Shown: positions 10,110 through 20,745 of the stretch, piece after piece
How positions within the stretch are numbered: position 1 is the first letter of the stretch
How the letters are laid out: every line of letters starts with the position of its first letter
Assembly (NCBI GenBank): GCA_949825045.1
Contig: OX463813.1
Coordinates: forward strand, 24,782,001 to 24,846,000
Origin: Argyresthia goedartella
Taxonomy: Eukaryota > Arthropoda > Insecta > Lepidoptera > Argyresthiidae
Reading direction: 5' to 3'
Length of the DNA stretch: 64,000 nt
The notes under the pieces: generated by a model
Told to the model about the DNA's origin: nothing
Databases searched by the model: none
What the model saw: only the letters and a program-made list of their open reading frames with translations
Translations under genes and position numbers: made by a program

Positions 10110-12860
10110 CACATGTCATTTCATTTCATTTTTTACAGAACATTTGGTATTATTATTTGTATAATATTATCAGAAAAAAGTACTTAATTATTGTTTCTGA
10201 GAGATGTAAAAAGTCTCAAATGTCATAATAAAATAATTAAAATATAAATAACAGAGATGTATAGTCTCTTTAGTGATGATAGGAGATGTAAATGGTCCCC
10301 ACAGTCAAGAGTTGTATAATTAAATTAATCTTTGGAGGTGTAAAAGGCCTCCAAGTGTCCAGTAAAAGAACTCTGGCAGTGAGGATGCTCACAATTAATT
10401 AGAACAATTCAGTCCCAAGCATTTTTATCGTCTATGTACTCTTTAATACTGTAGTAAGCTTTAGAAATAAGCCTTTGCTTGATGTATTTCTTGAACTTAT
10501 TAATTGATAGATCTGTCAAAGTGCTTGGGAGTTTATTGTAAAATCTTACACAATTACCCTTGAACGAGTTTTTTATTTTATGGAGCCGAGTAGTGGGCAC
10601 TGCAAGTTTGTCCTTGTTTCTAGTATTAAAGTTATGTATATCACAGTTTCTTCGAAAGTTAACAATGTTCTTATGGACATACATAATATTCTCGTAAATA
10701 TATTGACTATGGACTGTCAATATATTTACTTCTTTAAACTTATTTCTAAGAGAATCTCTATTATTCATTTTATAAATCGCACGAACAGCCCGCTTCTGCA
10801 GCACAAAAATAGTATTTATGTCAGCAGCACTGCCCCAGAGCAGAATACCGTAGGACATAATACTATGAAAATAACTAAAATAAACTAATCTGGCTGTTTT
10901 TAAATCTGTCAAGTGACGGATTTTTCTGCATGCAAAAGCTGCAGGGCTCAGTCTGTTCGATAGCTTATCAATATGTGGACCCCATTGGAGTTTGGAATCC
11001 AACGTTATACCTAGAAACACTGTGCTGGTTACCAATTCCAATTCCTCATTTTTTATTGTTATACATGTCTGATTATTTTTAACGTTAGTAGTAAGAAACT
11101 TAACACATTTAGTCTTTTTCTCATTTAATAGCAAATTATTAACATTAAACCAATTTACCACTCTTGATATGGTATTGTTCACGTGATCATCATTAGCGTG
11201 TTGGTTTCGCTTTGTTTTAAAAATAAGTGAGGTGTCATCAGCAAACAGTACCATATCATGACAGTCCCTTCCTAGATAGGGTAAGTCGTTTATATAGATG
11301 AGGAATAGGAAGGGTCCCAATATTGAGCCCTGTGGCACGCCCAAAGAAACCAATGATCCTGGTGATCGTTCTCCGTTTACGTCTATCCTTTGTATTCTTC
11401 CGTTCAGATAAGATTTTAACAAATTCAATGACGTGTCTCTAACTCCATAATGATGTAATTTCCTGATCAATGTTTCATGACAAACGCAATCAAAAGCCTT
11501 AGATAAGTCACAAAAAATGCCTTGGGCATCTTGTGACTCTTCCCAGGCATCAAAAATACTTTCAATGAACTGAATTCCGGCATCTGTTGTTGAACGACCG
11601 CGAGTGAATCCAAACTGTTTGTTATGCATTAGCTTATTTGATTCAAAATGATGTAATAGCTGTGATAAGATTAATTTCTCAAAAATTTTACTAAAAGTTG
11701 GTAGTATTGATATAGGTCTGAAATTGGTGGGGTCTTGAGTACTACCTGCTTTGAAGAGGGGAATTATCTTACTTTGTTTCATTAAATCAGGAAATTCACC
11801 GCAGTCTATACAATTGTTGAAAATGACCGCTAGGTCAGGTGCAATTAATTCGATCAGGGATTTAACGACGTGAACAGAGAGTCCCCAAAGATCATTCGTT
11901 TTCTTAACATTTATCAATTTAAATGCCTTTACGACATCTGAACTTGTGACGTGCTTAAAATTCAAGTATGAAGCACACTCTGAGACATTATCTTTTAATA
12001 TTGCAACAGCAGACAAAGGTACGAATTTAAATACTTAGTCGTGGAAGCCGGTGCATTAGTAAAAAACGATTCAAATTCAGTTGCAACTTCTAAGCTAGAA
12101 CTCGTAAGCTGTCCATTGATTTTTAGTTCGTAATCGTGACTCGCTTTTTTACTACGACCGGCCTCCTCATTAATTATTTTCCAAGTCGTTTTTATAACAT
12201 CGGAACTATTCTTAATTTTACTACTCAGAAAATTACGTTTAGCTGTATGACAGTCTAATTTAAATTGTTTGGAGAACTGTTTGACTTGTTCTTTAAATTC
12301 GTCACTCATGTTGAACCGTCGTTCCTCATACAATGCATACAATGCTTGCCTGCGTTTATGCAACTCTGCAGTAGCCCACGTACTAAAGTCGTTTGAACCA
12401 CTAACCACAACCGATTTTGAAGTGAATATCGCGCTATACTGTTTCATAAAGGTTTCAAAGAATAAGTCATACATTATATTAGGAGACTGTTCAGCAGCCA
12501 AAAACGGTAGTTCCTGGGCTAAAGAGTATCTCATTCTTTCTAACCGGTCAGCAGTTATTGGCACAAACGAAATTTTCTTTTTAATGACAGGTTCTCTAAT
12601 AGAATCAAATTGAAATAATTGACCTAAATGATCTGAATCCAATTCACTGATAACACTTTTACTGATTGGAACAACATCAGTAAAAATGTTGTCAATGCAT
12701 GTAGCACTAGTAGCAGTCACTCTTGTTGGCTCCATAAATAAATGGCTAAGCCTAAATGATGAGAAAAGATTTATCAATCTTCGATTCCAACGAACGATTC
12801 CCAAACAAAATCCCTCGATATATGAAGCGTTCGATATTCGTCTAACGAATGCCAGCGAAT
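10110..12860 (-). pseudogene. CR1/Jockey-group non-LTR retrotransposon: endonuclease end, linker, full reverse transcriptase, 3' UTR
   Basis: The minus-strand frame 11995-12860 encodes the end of an APE-type endonuclease (RVTATSATCIDNIF followed by an SDH motif) and a linker. A frame change near 12000-12040 leads into a 535-codon ORF (10409-12016). This carries the RT blocks NFRPISILPTFSKIFEK, QFGFTRGRST, FCDLSKAFDCV and GVPQGSILGPFLFLIYINDL, the catalytic FADD (residues 258-261; 11234-11245), then the thumb. The 5' end is truncated inside the endonuclease, as usual for LINEs. The 3' UTR runs to about 10110 and ends in ATGAAATGAAATGAC-like short repeats, typical of CR1-group tails. The long intact RT ORF suggests a fairly young copy. 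The exact clade (Daphne, CR1, Jockey) is unresolved. Confidence 0.85.
10201..10354 (-). ncRNA. Four small hairpins in the LINE 3' UTR
   Basis: Stem-loops at 10201-10217 (GAGA/TCTC), 10253-10269 (AGAGA/TCTCT), 10282-10298 (GGA/TCC) and 10332-10354 (TTGGAGG/CCTCCAA). All share a TGTAWA-type loop on the plus strand, which reads TWTACA in the LINE sense RNA. The stems differ in sequence but keep pairing. They could be a cis signal for the element's own RT. This is structure by eye, not folded. Confidence 0.5.
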
Positions 12861-13126
12861 CAGAGCCCTGAACTGGCACAGAATCATGACACAGCATTAC
12901 ATATCATTGTCCTTTAAAATGCTTTGTCACCTGTACTCTACCGTGATCTGTTGGACAAACCAATCCAACGGAAAGGCTCGTCGGTACATAGACATAGATA
13001 GGTTAGGCCATACATAGTGATGAGTTGACATTTCATCCAAACTGTGAGATAGAGAGATTGCACTACCAAATTGGATTTAAATGTTAGTACATGATAGCCA
13101 TTTTGATTTCATACAGCCACATACAC

Positions 13127-13222
13127 GCCGCGCCAAGTATATTTGGCTCTGAGTGAGTTGTCACCTCTCCCTCTCTCTCTCACATCACCTTACCCTATGC
13201 GAGAAAGAGAGGTACCAGCAGC
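13127..13222. mobile_element. Family H MITE, copy 2
   Basis: GCCGCGCCAAGTATATTTGG, then GTTGTCACCTCTCCCTCTCT, a CTTACCCTATGCGAG block and GAAAGAGAGGT. The arrangement matches the copy at 60564-60672. Confidence 0.55.
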
Positions 13223-13317
13223 ATTAAAACTAAAATTTTTCAAATGCGGCGATGAGTTAAATTTCTGTCACGCAAAATTCAATAAACAGATATTTCTAAC
13301 GGCTATCGAAAACATTG

Positions 13318-13424
13318 TGAGGAATTCTTCATATCTCCATAGCTGTGGCGATGGGCTAGCTCCCTACTGGCGAAACATGGATGTAAAGTGCCTCTGCCAT
13401 CCCGTATGGGTAACGGTGTGACGC
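13318..13424 (+). repeat. Family D repeat
   Basis: CCATAGCTGTGGCGATGGGC followed by a diverged centre, GCCTCTGCCATCCCGTATGG and GGTGTGACGC. The order is the same as in other D copies. Confidence 0.65.
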
Positions 13425-13436
13425 TTTGTTGTTGTT

Positions 13437-13647
13437 GTTTTTTCCCCAAGGGAGTTGGGTTTACCCCTTATACGGCGGCCCCGGGTTCGATCCCCGGCTG
13501 GGGATAAATTAAAAAAAACCCCAGGTCTTGGATGTTTTTACAATGTGTGACGTCGCTGTTTCTGGTTCCCACGACCGGAATATCCTAGTGTGGGGTCAGA
13601 GGCAATTTATGTGCCTGTATATAAATGTTTATGTTTATGTTATACAT
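13437..13647 (+). mobile_element. tRNA-derived SINE, family A, copy 1
   Basis: Contains a pol III B box in CCCGGGTTCGATCCCCGGC, then TGTGACGTCGCTGTTTCTGG, a CCTAGTGTGGGGTCAGAGGC block and a TAAATGTTTATGTTTATG tail. The same blocks occur reversed in copies 2-6. No A box is clearly preserved. Confidence 0.7.
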
Positions 13648-13849
13648 TGTAAAATCTTTATTATTTTCTTGTACGCAATCATACTAATCGCACAATCCGG
13701 CTTTGAGAAATAAAATTACTTACAAAAAAATAACAAACATGGCAAAGTGGAAAAAAATATTTAAATTTTAGGGTTCCTTTGAAAACCTGTCTAGGTTTCT
13801 ATAATATGTAAGTTGTAACTGAAACAGTTATCGTGGGAAACATTGGTAG

Positions 13850-14145
13850 GAACCCTTCTTCATATCTCTTTAGGATGCGGCAGTGGGCTGCCCCCCTGTC
13901 ACGCAAAATATAGAGATATGGCGAATGGGCGCAACTGCCACTTTTTTATAGGAAAAACTGTATTTATATTTCCTAAAAAAACATAAAAAATATAGCATCC
14001 TGCATTTTCCCAAACGGGGTGGCAGAGGCAGAATTGTGCCCACTTTTAGCCAGTTATTGAACACTATTTTAGCGTGACAGGGAAGCCCATTGCCGCAGCT
14101 ATGGAGTGAAGACTTCGTCACGATGTTATCCATCATCTTTAGGAC
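13850..14145. repeat. Two head-to-head family D copies
   Basis: A plus copy (13857-13946, GGCAGTGGGCTGCCCCCCTG) faces a minus copy (13992-14140, CGGGGTGGCAGAGGCAGAAT ... GCCCATTGCCGCAGCTATGG). Confidence 0.65.
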
Positions 14146-14496
14146 GTCAGTATAATAATGCACTTTAGAAAATTGTTACTATACCTATTACGGTTCCATG
14201 AGATACAGCCCATGAGGGACGGACAGACGGACGAACTACTAATAAAACATTAACATAAACATTCGCATACAGCCACCCACATACATAGCTTCTGGCCTCA
14301 CAATAGGATACCTTGTGTCGTGGGAACCAGAAACAGCGAAGTCACACACACATATGCATCCAAGACTTGTTTTTTTTTCCCCCCATCCTGGGATCGAACC
14401 CGGGACCTCTCGCATGGTACGCAGAGCTACAGCCGCTGCGCCACAGAGGTCGTCAATAATAGGGCCCCGCTTGGCACCCTTCGGGTAAGGTACCCT
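14146..14496 (+). repeat. Family K element split by a SINE
   Basis: The left part (14146-14243) ends in GGACAGACGGACGAACTACT. The right part (14456-14496) resumes with AATAGGGCCCCGCTTGGCAC and TTCGGGTAAGGTACCCTG. Joined, they restore the usual K order, so the SINE between them is the younger insertion. Confidence 0.7.
14244..14455 (-). mobile_element. tRNA-derived SINE, family A, copy 2, nested in family K
   Basis: Minus-strand B box (GGTTCGATCCCAGGATGGG), with AACATTAACATAAACATTCG at its tail side and CTGGCCTCACAATAGGATAC shared with other A copies. Flanks share only a short AATA. Confidence 0.7.
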
Positions 14497-14539
14497 GAAA
14501 GTTAAACAAAACTAAGTTAAAAGCATCGTTTTGATCGCT

Positions 14540-14735
14540 GCCGGGCGGTAGGGTACCTAATATGCTGACACAAGGTAGAGATTTATACTGGGGATCACAA
14601 GTTGTGCAGCAATATTCGAGGATGCTGCTGACGTATGCAAAATATAGAAAATGAACACAGTTAATTACTGTAGTTAACTGACTCTTAGAATAAATTCTAA
14701 AAGCTTTATTTGTGGTATGTTCTATTGTTCTTCAA
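14540..14735 (-). pseudogene. Non-LTR reverse transcriptase thumb fragment
   Basis: The minus strand has about 60 open codons including AFRIYSKSQL, LYFAYVSSILEYCCTTCDPQ and YKSL. They match the (S)ILEY...W.PQY region after the RT domain of CR1/Jockey-group elements. It is a short relic distinct from the 10.1-12.9 kb element. Confidence 0.55.
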
Positions 14736-14799
14736 AAGGAAGCTTGCTAGGCTGATAGTGAGGTTGAAGAAGTAGAAATAATTCACTTCAAAACTTAAA

Positions 14800-16400
14800 C
14801 AAACCGACTTCAAGTTCAAGTCCTATTTCTTCCTCCCCGGGGTCGGGATGCGCATGAAGCCCATGTTCATGAGAAGTCCTCATCAGAACTTTTGCTGCAC
14901 GGAACCACAAACCAAAACGTCATTAGTGTATATATTTTTTGTCTTTGTTGATTTTTTCAAAAAGCGCTAAATCAATTTTGATAATGACCACCTTTGAAGT
15001 ATGACCTACCAAACAAAACAAGAATCAAATTCCAAATTTCAAATTCCAAATGTCTTTATTACTGTAGATATTTATATATAATTAGCAATAGTCATTGATC
15101 AAATCGATTCATAATTGAAAAATATCGTGACAAACATACAAAAATAAAACGGCCAAGTGCGAGTCGGAATCGCTCGCAAAAAAATAAGCTCGATAGACGG
15201 AACCCACACAATTTAGGCCTTCTTTCATTTAACGGGCCATTTTCCTGATCTCATGTTCTTACCGATTCTGATACATGTCACGTAACTCTATCATTAATAA
15301 TGTCCGGCGAATTAATCGATGCAGGCGGCTCGGCGAGCATCGAATAGTGATCTCGATTCACGATTAATCGATTTAGTAGTGTGAGTGGACGCGGAAACAT
15401 GTTTGCCCTAAATCAAGTGATAAATTGATAAATTAGGAAAGTGTATTGAAACTACTACTCGGTCGATAACACTGTAGATGACAATATGATGAGTGTGAGT
15501 GAGTGACACAAATACTACTGAATTGTTCAGCAACATCTTCATTAGTTATTTTGAAAATGGGACAAATTAATCATTTTCGGAATTTGACATTTTAAGACAA
15601 TATAATAGAGAATGTGGTCATTTCTAGCATCTGTCATGCTTCGACAAAACTTCGAGTTATTTCGTATGTAATACAGTATTTCAATGTGCGGTTAATCACA
15701 GTAGTGGGTGACACATTGATAAACTGCTGTTCAGAATAATATCACTAACGAGTAACGTCAAAGCAATCTGACACAATAAACATAAATTCAAATCTAAATC
15801 GTGTCACCATTCGGCGCCACAATTCGTCGAACCCAACGCACGCAAGTGTAATCATGCTGGGGTATCTTAGAGTATGGTTGTCAAAAAAGTTCGGTCGCGC
15901 TATCTACCGGCTAGGCATAGGACTAACATGTCATTGGCACAACGTGGTCTTGCCACTATACAATTATTATTTTCTAGGGTAGAAAATATTATATACGTTT
16001 TTTTAATGTTTATGTTATATTTAATAGATCTCTAATCTGAAGTTTATCACAGTTTATTCATGATTATTTATTTGTTATAGCTAACCATATTTTGAACAAG
16101 ATATCGTTGGGTAATAAAAGTTTAGGATAAATTAGTAGTAATTCTGTTTTTTGTTCCTGCTTTGTTTCATGTAATAAACAACGAGAAAAAACGGAAAAAG
16201 TTTGAAAGTTTTGTTTGGCGATTTAAAATTTTTCATTTCAATTTTATTATTTGGTGTTGAGCAGTTTGTTCCTCCAGTTCAGCGTTTTGATTAAAAACAG
16301 GACTTTCGGTTGGGGTTTAGATAAGGCGGCGGTAGTTTTGTGATAGGACTACCCGTGCAGTGCAGTGCAGCGCAAATACTTTTAATAATAAAGACAGGTC
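14800..16400. other. Mostly unassigned; small E and K fragments
   Basis: A family E LINE tail lies at 15022-15080 (AATGTCTTTATTACTGTAGA) and a K head at about 15148-15215 (GGCCAAGTGCGAGTCGGAAT). The rest is AT-rich with no identifiable gene. The segment just before 16400 may hold the 5' region of the P-like element, but I could not find its terminal repeats. Confidence 0.4.
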
Positions 16401-16407
16401 TCTAATT

Positions 16408-17990
16408 ATGTCTAGGAATAAATGTTGCATGCCTGGTTGCACAACCAGCAACTCTGACGGTATGTACATACAACGTAACGTAGTAACAAATTGAACCCAC
16501 TGAATTCATCGTCACCACTGATTTTTCCTGGACTCAGGTTCTTAACAACAACATTATTTCTGTTCAAGGTGTCCCGATGCATTATTTTCCTAATCCATCC
16601 AATGATGGCGACCGTTTTAAAACTTGGAAGGCAACAGCAGGATTAGTCGGTTTTGAAGACTCGTATATTTTCTCGGACAGAAAAGTGTGCCACAGGCATT
16701 TTGAAGATAATTACCATGGCAGCAAAAACAGACTTGTTAGAAGTGCTGTACCAACATTACATCCAACAGGTTAAACAGCTATTTTATTTTATTGAAGTAC
16801 CTGGGGCGCTCCTAAAAATATGCAATTGAATGATAAATAAACCGAGTTTCTATCTAAGTAAGTTACTATCACCATTTTTCAGGAAGGAGCTTAGATACCC
16901 CTAAGGATGTTGTACAAGCAACCACTTCTGATATTCATCAAACCGCAGCTGGAAACAATAAAGGTATTTTTTTACAATAATAATAATAATTAATTTGACT
17001 AATTTCAAGGAACCCTAAAAATAAAACAATGATATAACCGTTCTTGTTTTCATTTAATTTCAGGAATTAACCGAAGATTCAAGGCAACAAGTTGTCTCTC
17101 CTGTGCAGGAGAGGCAACTTATGAAGTCAATCTGTAAATTGAAAAGGATGTTGCATAAAAAAGATAACCTAAATAGGTCATTTAATAGAGGATTGAAACT
17201 TGCTGAAAAAATAAGCTCTTCTACAGCATATAATATCTTGAGCCAGAAAATGACCAGACCAGCGAAATTGTTTTTTGAAATGCAAATAAAGCAATCTGAA
17301 AAAAAAGGAAAAGGCAGACGATTCACACTGGATCAATTTTTTTTGGCAACATCCCTATATAAGCCCAGCCCAAAAGCATACCGACTTTTGAGTCCAATGT
17401 GTATTTTACCAAAAAGATAAACACTGCAAAAACTCCTGGCGCAAGTAGATCTAAAACCAGGCATTCAAGACACAACATTTGACCAGTTAAAACGGAAAGT
17501 CGCAAAAATGCCTAGAGCGCACAGGTACTGCACTCTAGTTTTTGATGAGATGGTGATAACCCCAAGTGTCAACCTGGACAGGAAAAAAGATTTTATAAAT
17601 GGTTTAAGCGACAACGGAGTAGAGAGGAAAAAGACCTTTTGTGACCATGCTCTAGTTATAATGGTTAGAGGCGTTATTAAAAAATATAAACAGCCCATTG
17701 CTTATACATACTGCCAAAGCTGAACATCGTCGTTAGATATGAAAAAGATCACACAAGGCTGCATTAAAAAATTGCAGGAGACTGGCCTCAAGGTAGTAGC
17801 CACAGTATGCGACCAAGGGGCGACTAATGTAGCTGCAATCAATTCCTTAATACGCGACACGAAAGAAAAATATCTAAGAAGGGAAGAAGAATACAAAGGA
17901 GGGTTCTTCGAAATAAATGAAGAGAAAATCTTCCCTATTTATGATCCACCTCACCTCATGAAAGGCATAAGGAACAACTAACAAAGAAAA
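16408..17990 (+). pseudogene. P-element-like transposase with THAP zinc finger (decayed, 3'-truncated)
   Basis: Candidate exons are 16408-16459, 16569-16769, 16883-16963 and 17064 onward, all with GT..AG borders. The first two join in phase to give a C2CH THAP domain: CCMPGCTTS, then GVPMHYFPN, CHRHF and AVPTLHP. Exon 4 holds a helix-rich Leu/Lys region, then the RNase H-like core: VFDEM with the first catalytic Asp, FCDHALVIMVRG, VATVCDQGATN with the second Asp, and IFPIYDPPHLMKGIRNN. Stops interrupt one otherwise constant frame at 17418-17420 (probably TCA to TAA), 17721-17723 (TGA) and 17979-17981. The exon 3/4 join is out of phase, so an indel or another splice site is involved. The C-terminal third is missing. 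P-superfamily/THAP9-type; inactive. Confidence 0.85.
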
Positions 17991-18004
17991 AACCTGGCTT
18001 CAAT

Positions 18005-18068
18005 CGAAGAAGTCAAAAAAATGCCTGTTGGGGTATTGACCCAAACAGGCATTTTTTTTACTTCTTCG
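18005..18068. repeat. Near-perfect 30-bp inverted repeat with 4-base loop
   Basis: Arms 18005-18034 and 18039-18068 match at 28 of 30 positions (CGAAGAAGTCAAAAAAATGC start). It lies just past the last recognisable P-transposase codons and may mark where that gene was disrupted. Confidence 0.85.
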
Positions 18069-18992
18069 TTCAAATTGAGAATGTTGTGCAAAACATTTTA
18101 GAAACGTAATGTAACCTAAAAGGCTTTACTAATTACCTAGAGATTGTGGTTTTGACTAACATTGATTTCACCTTTATAAATTGTAAAGATCACAAAAATG
18201 CACTAACCGAATATATAATAAAAAAAGTAAATAGAATTTTTTGTTACAAATTGGTGCAGAGAAATCAACAAAATCCTTACCAATAAGGTGATTGTCAGTA
18301 CAAATGAAATTCACGGTGAGATGAAATTAGCCGCAAAAAAATATGTGGACAACAAAAAAGGCTAAGGCAAACGGGAGTTGCACTTGCAGTTTGATCGACT
18401 GTATTGTTTTAATTATTTTGTTTGTAAACTTAATTAATTACCGCTGTAAAGTTACTTCCATAGTATTCATATATGCTGCCAGTATACTGTGAACAAGGTT
18501 ATTCTACTCATGACAATTACCAAATTTTGTCCTGCAAGTTTTGCAAAAAAATATCAGTAGTCCAAACAAAATGTCAGATGACATCGGCACTAATTGTATG
18601 AGATATCATATTAAAACACAGAAATTTAGATTTTATTTGCTTAACATGGTTTGCAATTTGATCTTAAATATTTTTTACTTTAGTTTCACATGATACAACC
18701 TTAGATGGGTATAAAAATGATATATTTACTTAACTAGTAGTTATCAATAATATTTACATGAGAATTTTGTGCATAAAGTTTAGAATGTTAGAGACCATAT
18801 CAGTTTTGGTTATGTATTAGCTTGCAAAAGAGGAAATTAAATTTATTTTGTCAGGACTGCGATTTAAAAAATGTGTAAATGTGTAACCTTCACAATGTAT
18901 TAAACAAATACATCTTGTATATATCCAAACCAAATTGTTTTATTAACTAGACAGTTTTTTAGTAATGTGGTGCTACAAAGTTATACTGAGAT
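18069..18992. other. No recognisable gene
   Basis: AT-rich. It could contain degraded 3' sequence of the P-like element (a short NEIHGEMKLAAKKY frame near 18305), but this is too weak to call. Confidence 0.35.
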
Positions 18993-19144
18993 GATATTTG
19001 TGAGAAAGTTTTTAATTAATATCAGTACCTATAACTAGAGTACCATGTTTATAAGTTTCATAACGGTTATGTTAAGATAAGGAACTTATAAACGTGGTAC
19101 TCTAGTTATACTGAAAAAATACAAAAAACTTTCTTACAAATATC
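18993..19144. repeat. Fold-back element with two-part arms
   Basis: Inner arms 19030-19057 and 19083-19110 differ at one of 28 positions. Outer arms 18993-19013 and 19124-19144 differ at one of 21. The loop is about 25 bp. It looks like a snap-back MITE, or the tip of a transposon. Confidence 0.8.
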
Positions 19145-20117
19145 ATGTTAGTGTAACATAGAAACTAGTTGAAAAAAAACAAACATTCAAAGCTTCCTTT
19201 TCGCTTTTCGCGCTAATTTTTGTTCCATGCCGGTCCGCCGTCAGCAGCACTGTCTACGTACCACTGAAAAATGTCAAGATGCCCATCTATTTCCTATTAT
19301 ACATTTTTATCTATGAGTGTAATTATGGCGTGCAGTTGGCCCCTGCCTGTATGTATTCGCGCCGGATGCCACATTGTCGTGTTGTGCAAATTAATCAACA
19401 AGTGCGGTGTAGTGGCGTTCATAGAATATGTGTGTCTCTCTCTTTGCTGCTATGATATATTTTCTGAGCAGTTTTTTTCAACATCCAATAGATGGCGTTG
19501 AAGACACATTTTCCTTTTTTTTTTGCTTGATAAGTTTGGTAAATATGGGAATAGGTCACCTAAACAAACAATAAATATTGGTTATATGCAACCATAAAGT
19601 GTCACGTTTGCGAGATCATGTTTACTCCATTTTACGTGACAAGGGGCTGGCCCTTCGCCGTTACAAAGGAGATCTTACTCCCGTTTCTATATTTAATGAA
19701 GTGTACCAACCTTTTGTTCCCGCATGAGTTTTGCATCCGAAGTGTCCATAATTGCAGTGAGGACGTCTGCGGACCAATCAGCACAATTTGCAGAACCGTC
19801 TCACTGAGCAATTACAAACGATAGCAGGTAACGAAACGATGCGCTGTAGCGATAGCAGGACTCGTGCAGTGTGTTTTTTATTGAAAGCGTAAAGAATCAT
19901 GATGGAAAGAGGGTTTAGATCAAAATAAAATTAAGAAACACCCCGAAGGAAACAGCCGAAAAATTTAATATCTTTGCAGCTGAAGTTCACCCTTCGTTCA
20001 TAGATTGCATTGTTGTCGATGTGGGCTGAGTATGAAGATGATAATCTTAAGAGAGGTGCCTCTTAAATGAAGGACGAACAGTTTTCTTACTGGAAACTGT
20101 GTGAATACCAATAACAG
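19145..20117. other. No recognisable gene
   Basis: Short ORFs only, with no known domain or shared repeat. Confidence 0.4.
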
Positions 20118-20745
20118 ATAAAGTGCAGGTCGGACTCCCACACCAAGGGTTCCGTACAGTCGTAAAAGAAAACTTTACGACAAAAAATAATAAAACAAAA
20201 ACAAAATGAGAATAATATTATGTCTGAACTTAGATTCGAACCCAGAACCCTCAGAATGCGAAACCGATATCAAACCAATTGCGCCACCACAACCATGTGA
20301 AAAGCAGCGATATCTTCGATTATATTTGAATCATGTTATGGTTTGTTATTAATTTCGCGGCTGGTGTTAAAACACTTGTCTCGTATGGGGACCCCTTTAT
20401 TATTATTTTTATTATGATTATTATTACTAGCCTACATCATCCCACTGCTGGGCAAAGGCCTCTCTTCCCCTCCTCCACTTTTCATGCCTCTGGGCTACCT
20501 CCCACCAGTTGTTGGTGTGGGGACCCCTTTAATTTATAAAATCTCTTGTAGTTCTTCTATAACTTGTTGCTGTAGCGGCAACAGAAATACACATTCTGTG
20601 AACATTTCAACTCTCTATCTATTACGGTTCTTGAGATACAGCGCGCTGATGGACGCATGGACGGACAGACGGACAAACGGACAGACGGGCATCGGAGGCT
20701 TATTAATTGGCCGTTTGGCACCCTTCGGGTATGGAACCCTAACAA
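20118..20745 (+). repeat. Family K element, long copy, containing a nested RTE fragment
   Basis: The head is AAGTGCAGGTCGGACTCCCA with GGGTTCCGTAC. A tRNA-like block CGAAACCGATATCAAACCAA (20260-20290) is also present in the K copy at 34143. The core includes TGTGAACATTTCAACTCTCT and GGACGGACAGACGG, ending in GGGTATGGAACCCTAAC. It is interrupted at 20401-20517. Confidence 0.75.
20401..20517 (-). mobile_element. 5'-truncated RTE LINE copy with target-site duplication
   Basis: The minus strand encodes EVAQRHEKW...REAFAQQWDDVG then a stop and an ATA/AAT-rich tail. The insert is flanked by GGGGACCCCTTTATT (left) and GGGGACCCCTTTAATT (right), a duplication of about 15 bp expected from LINE retroposition. 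Confidence 0.75.
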
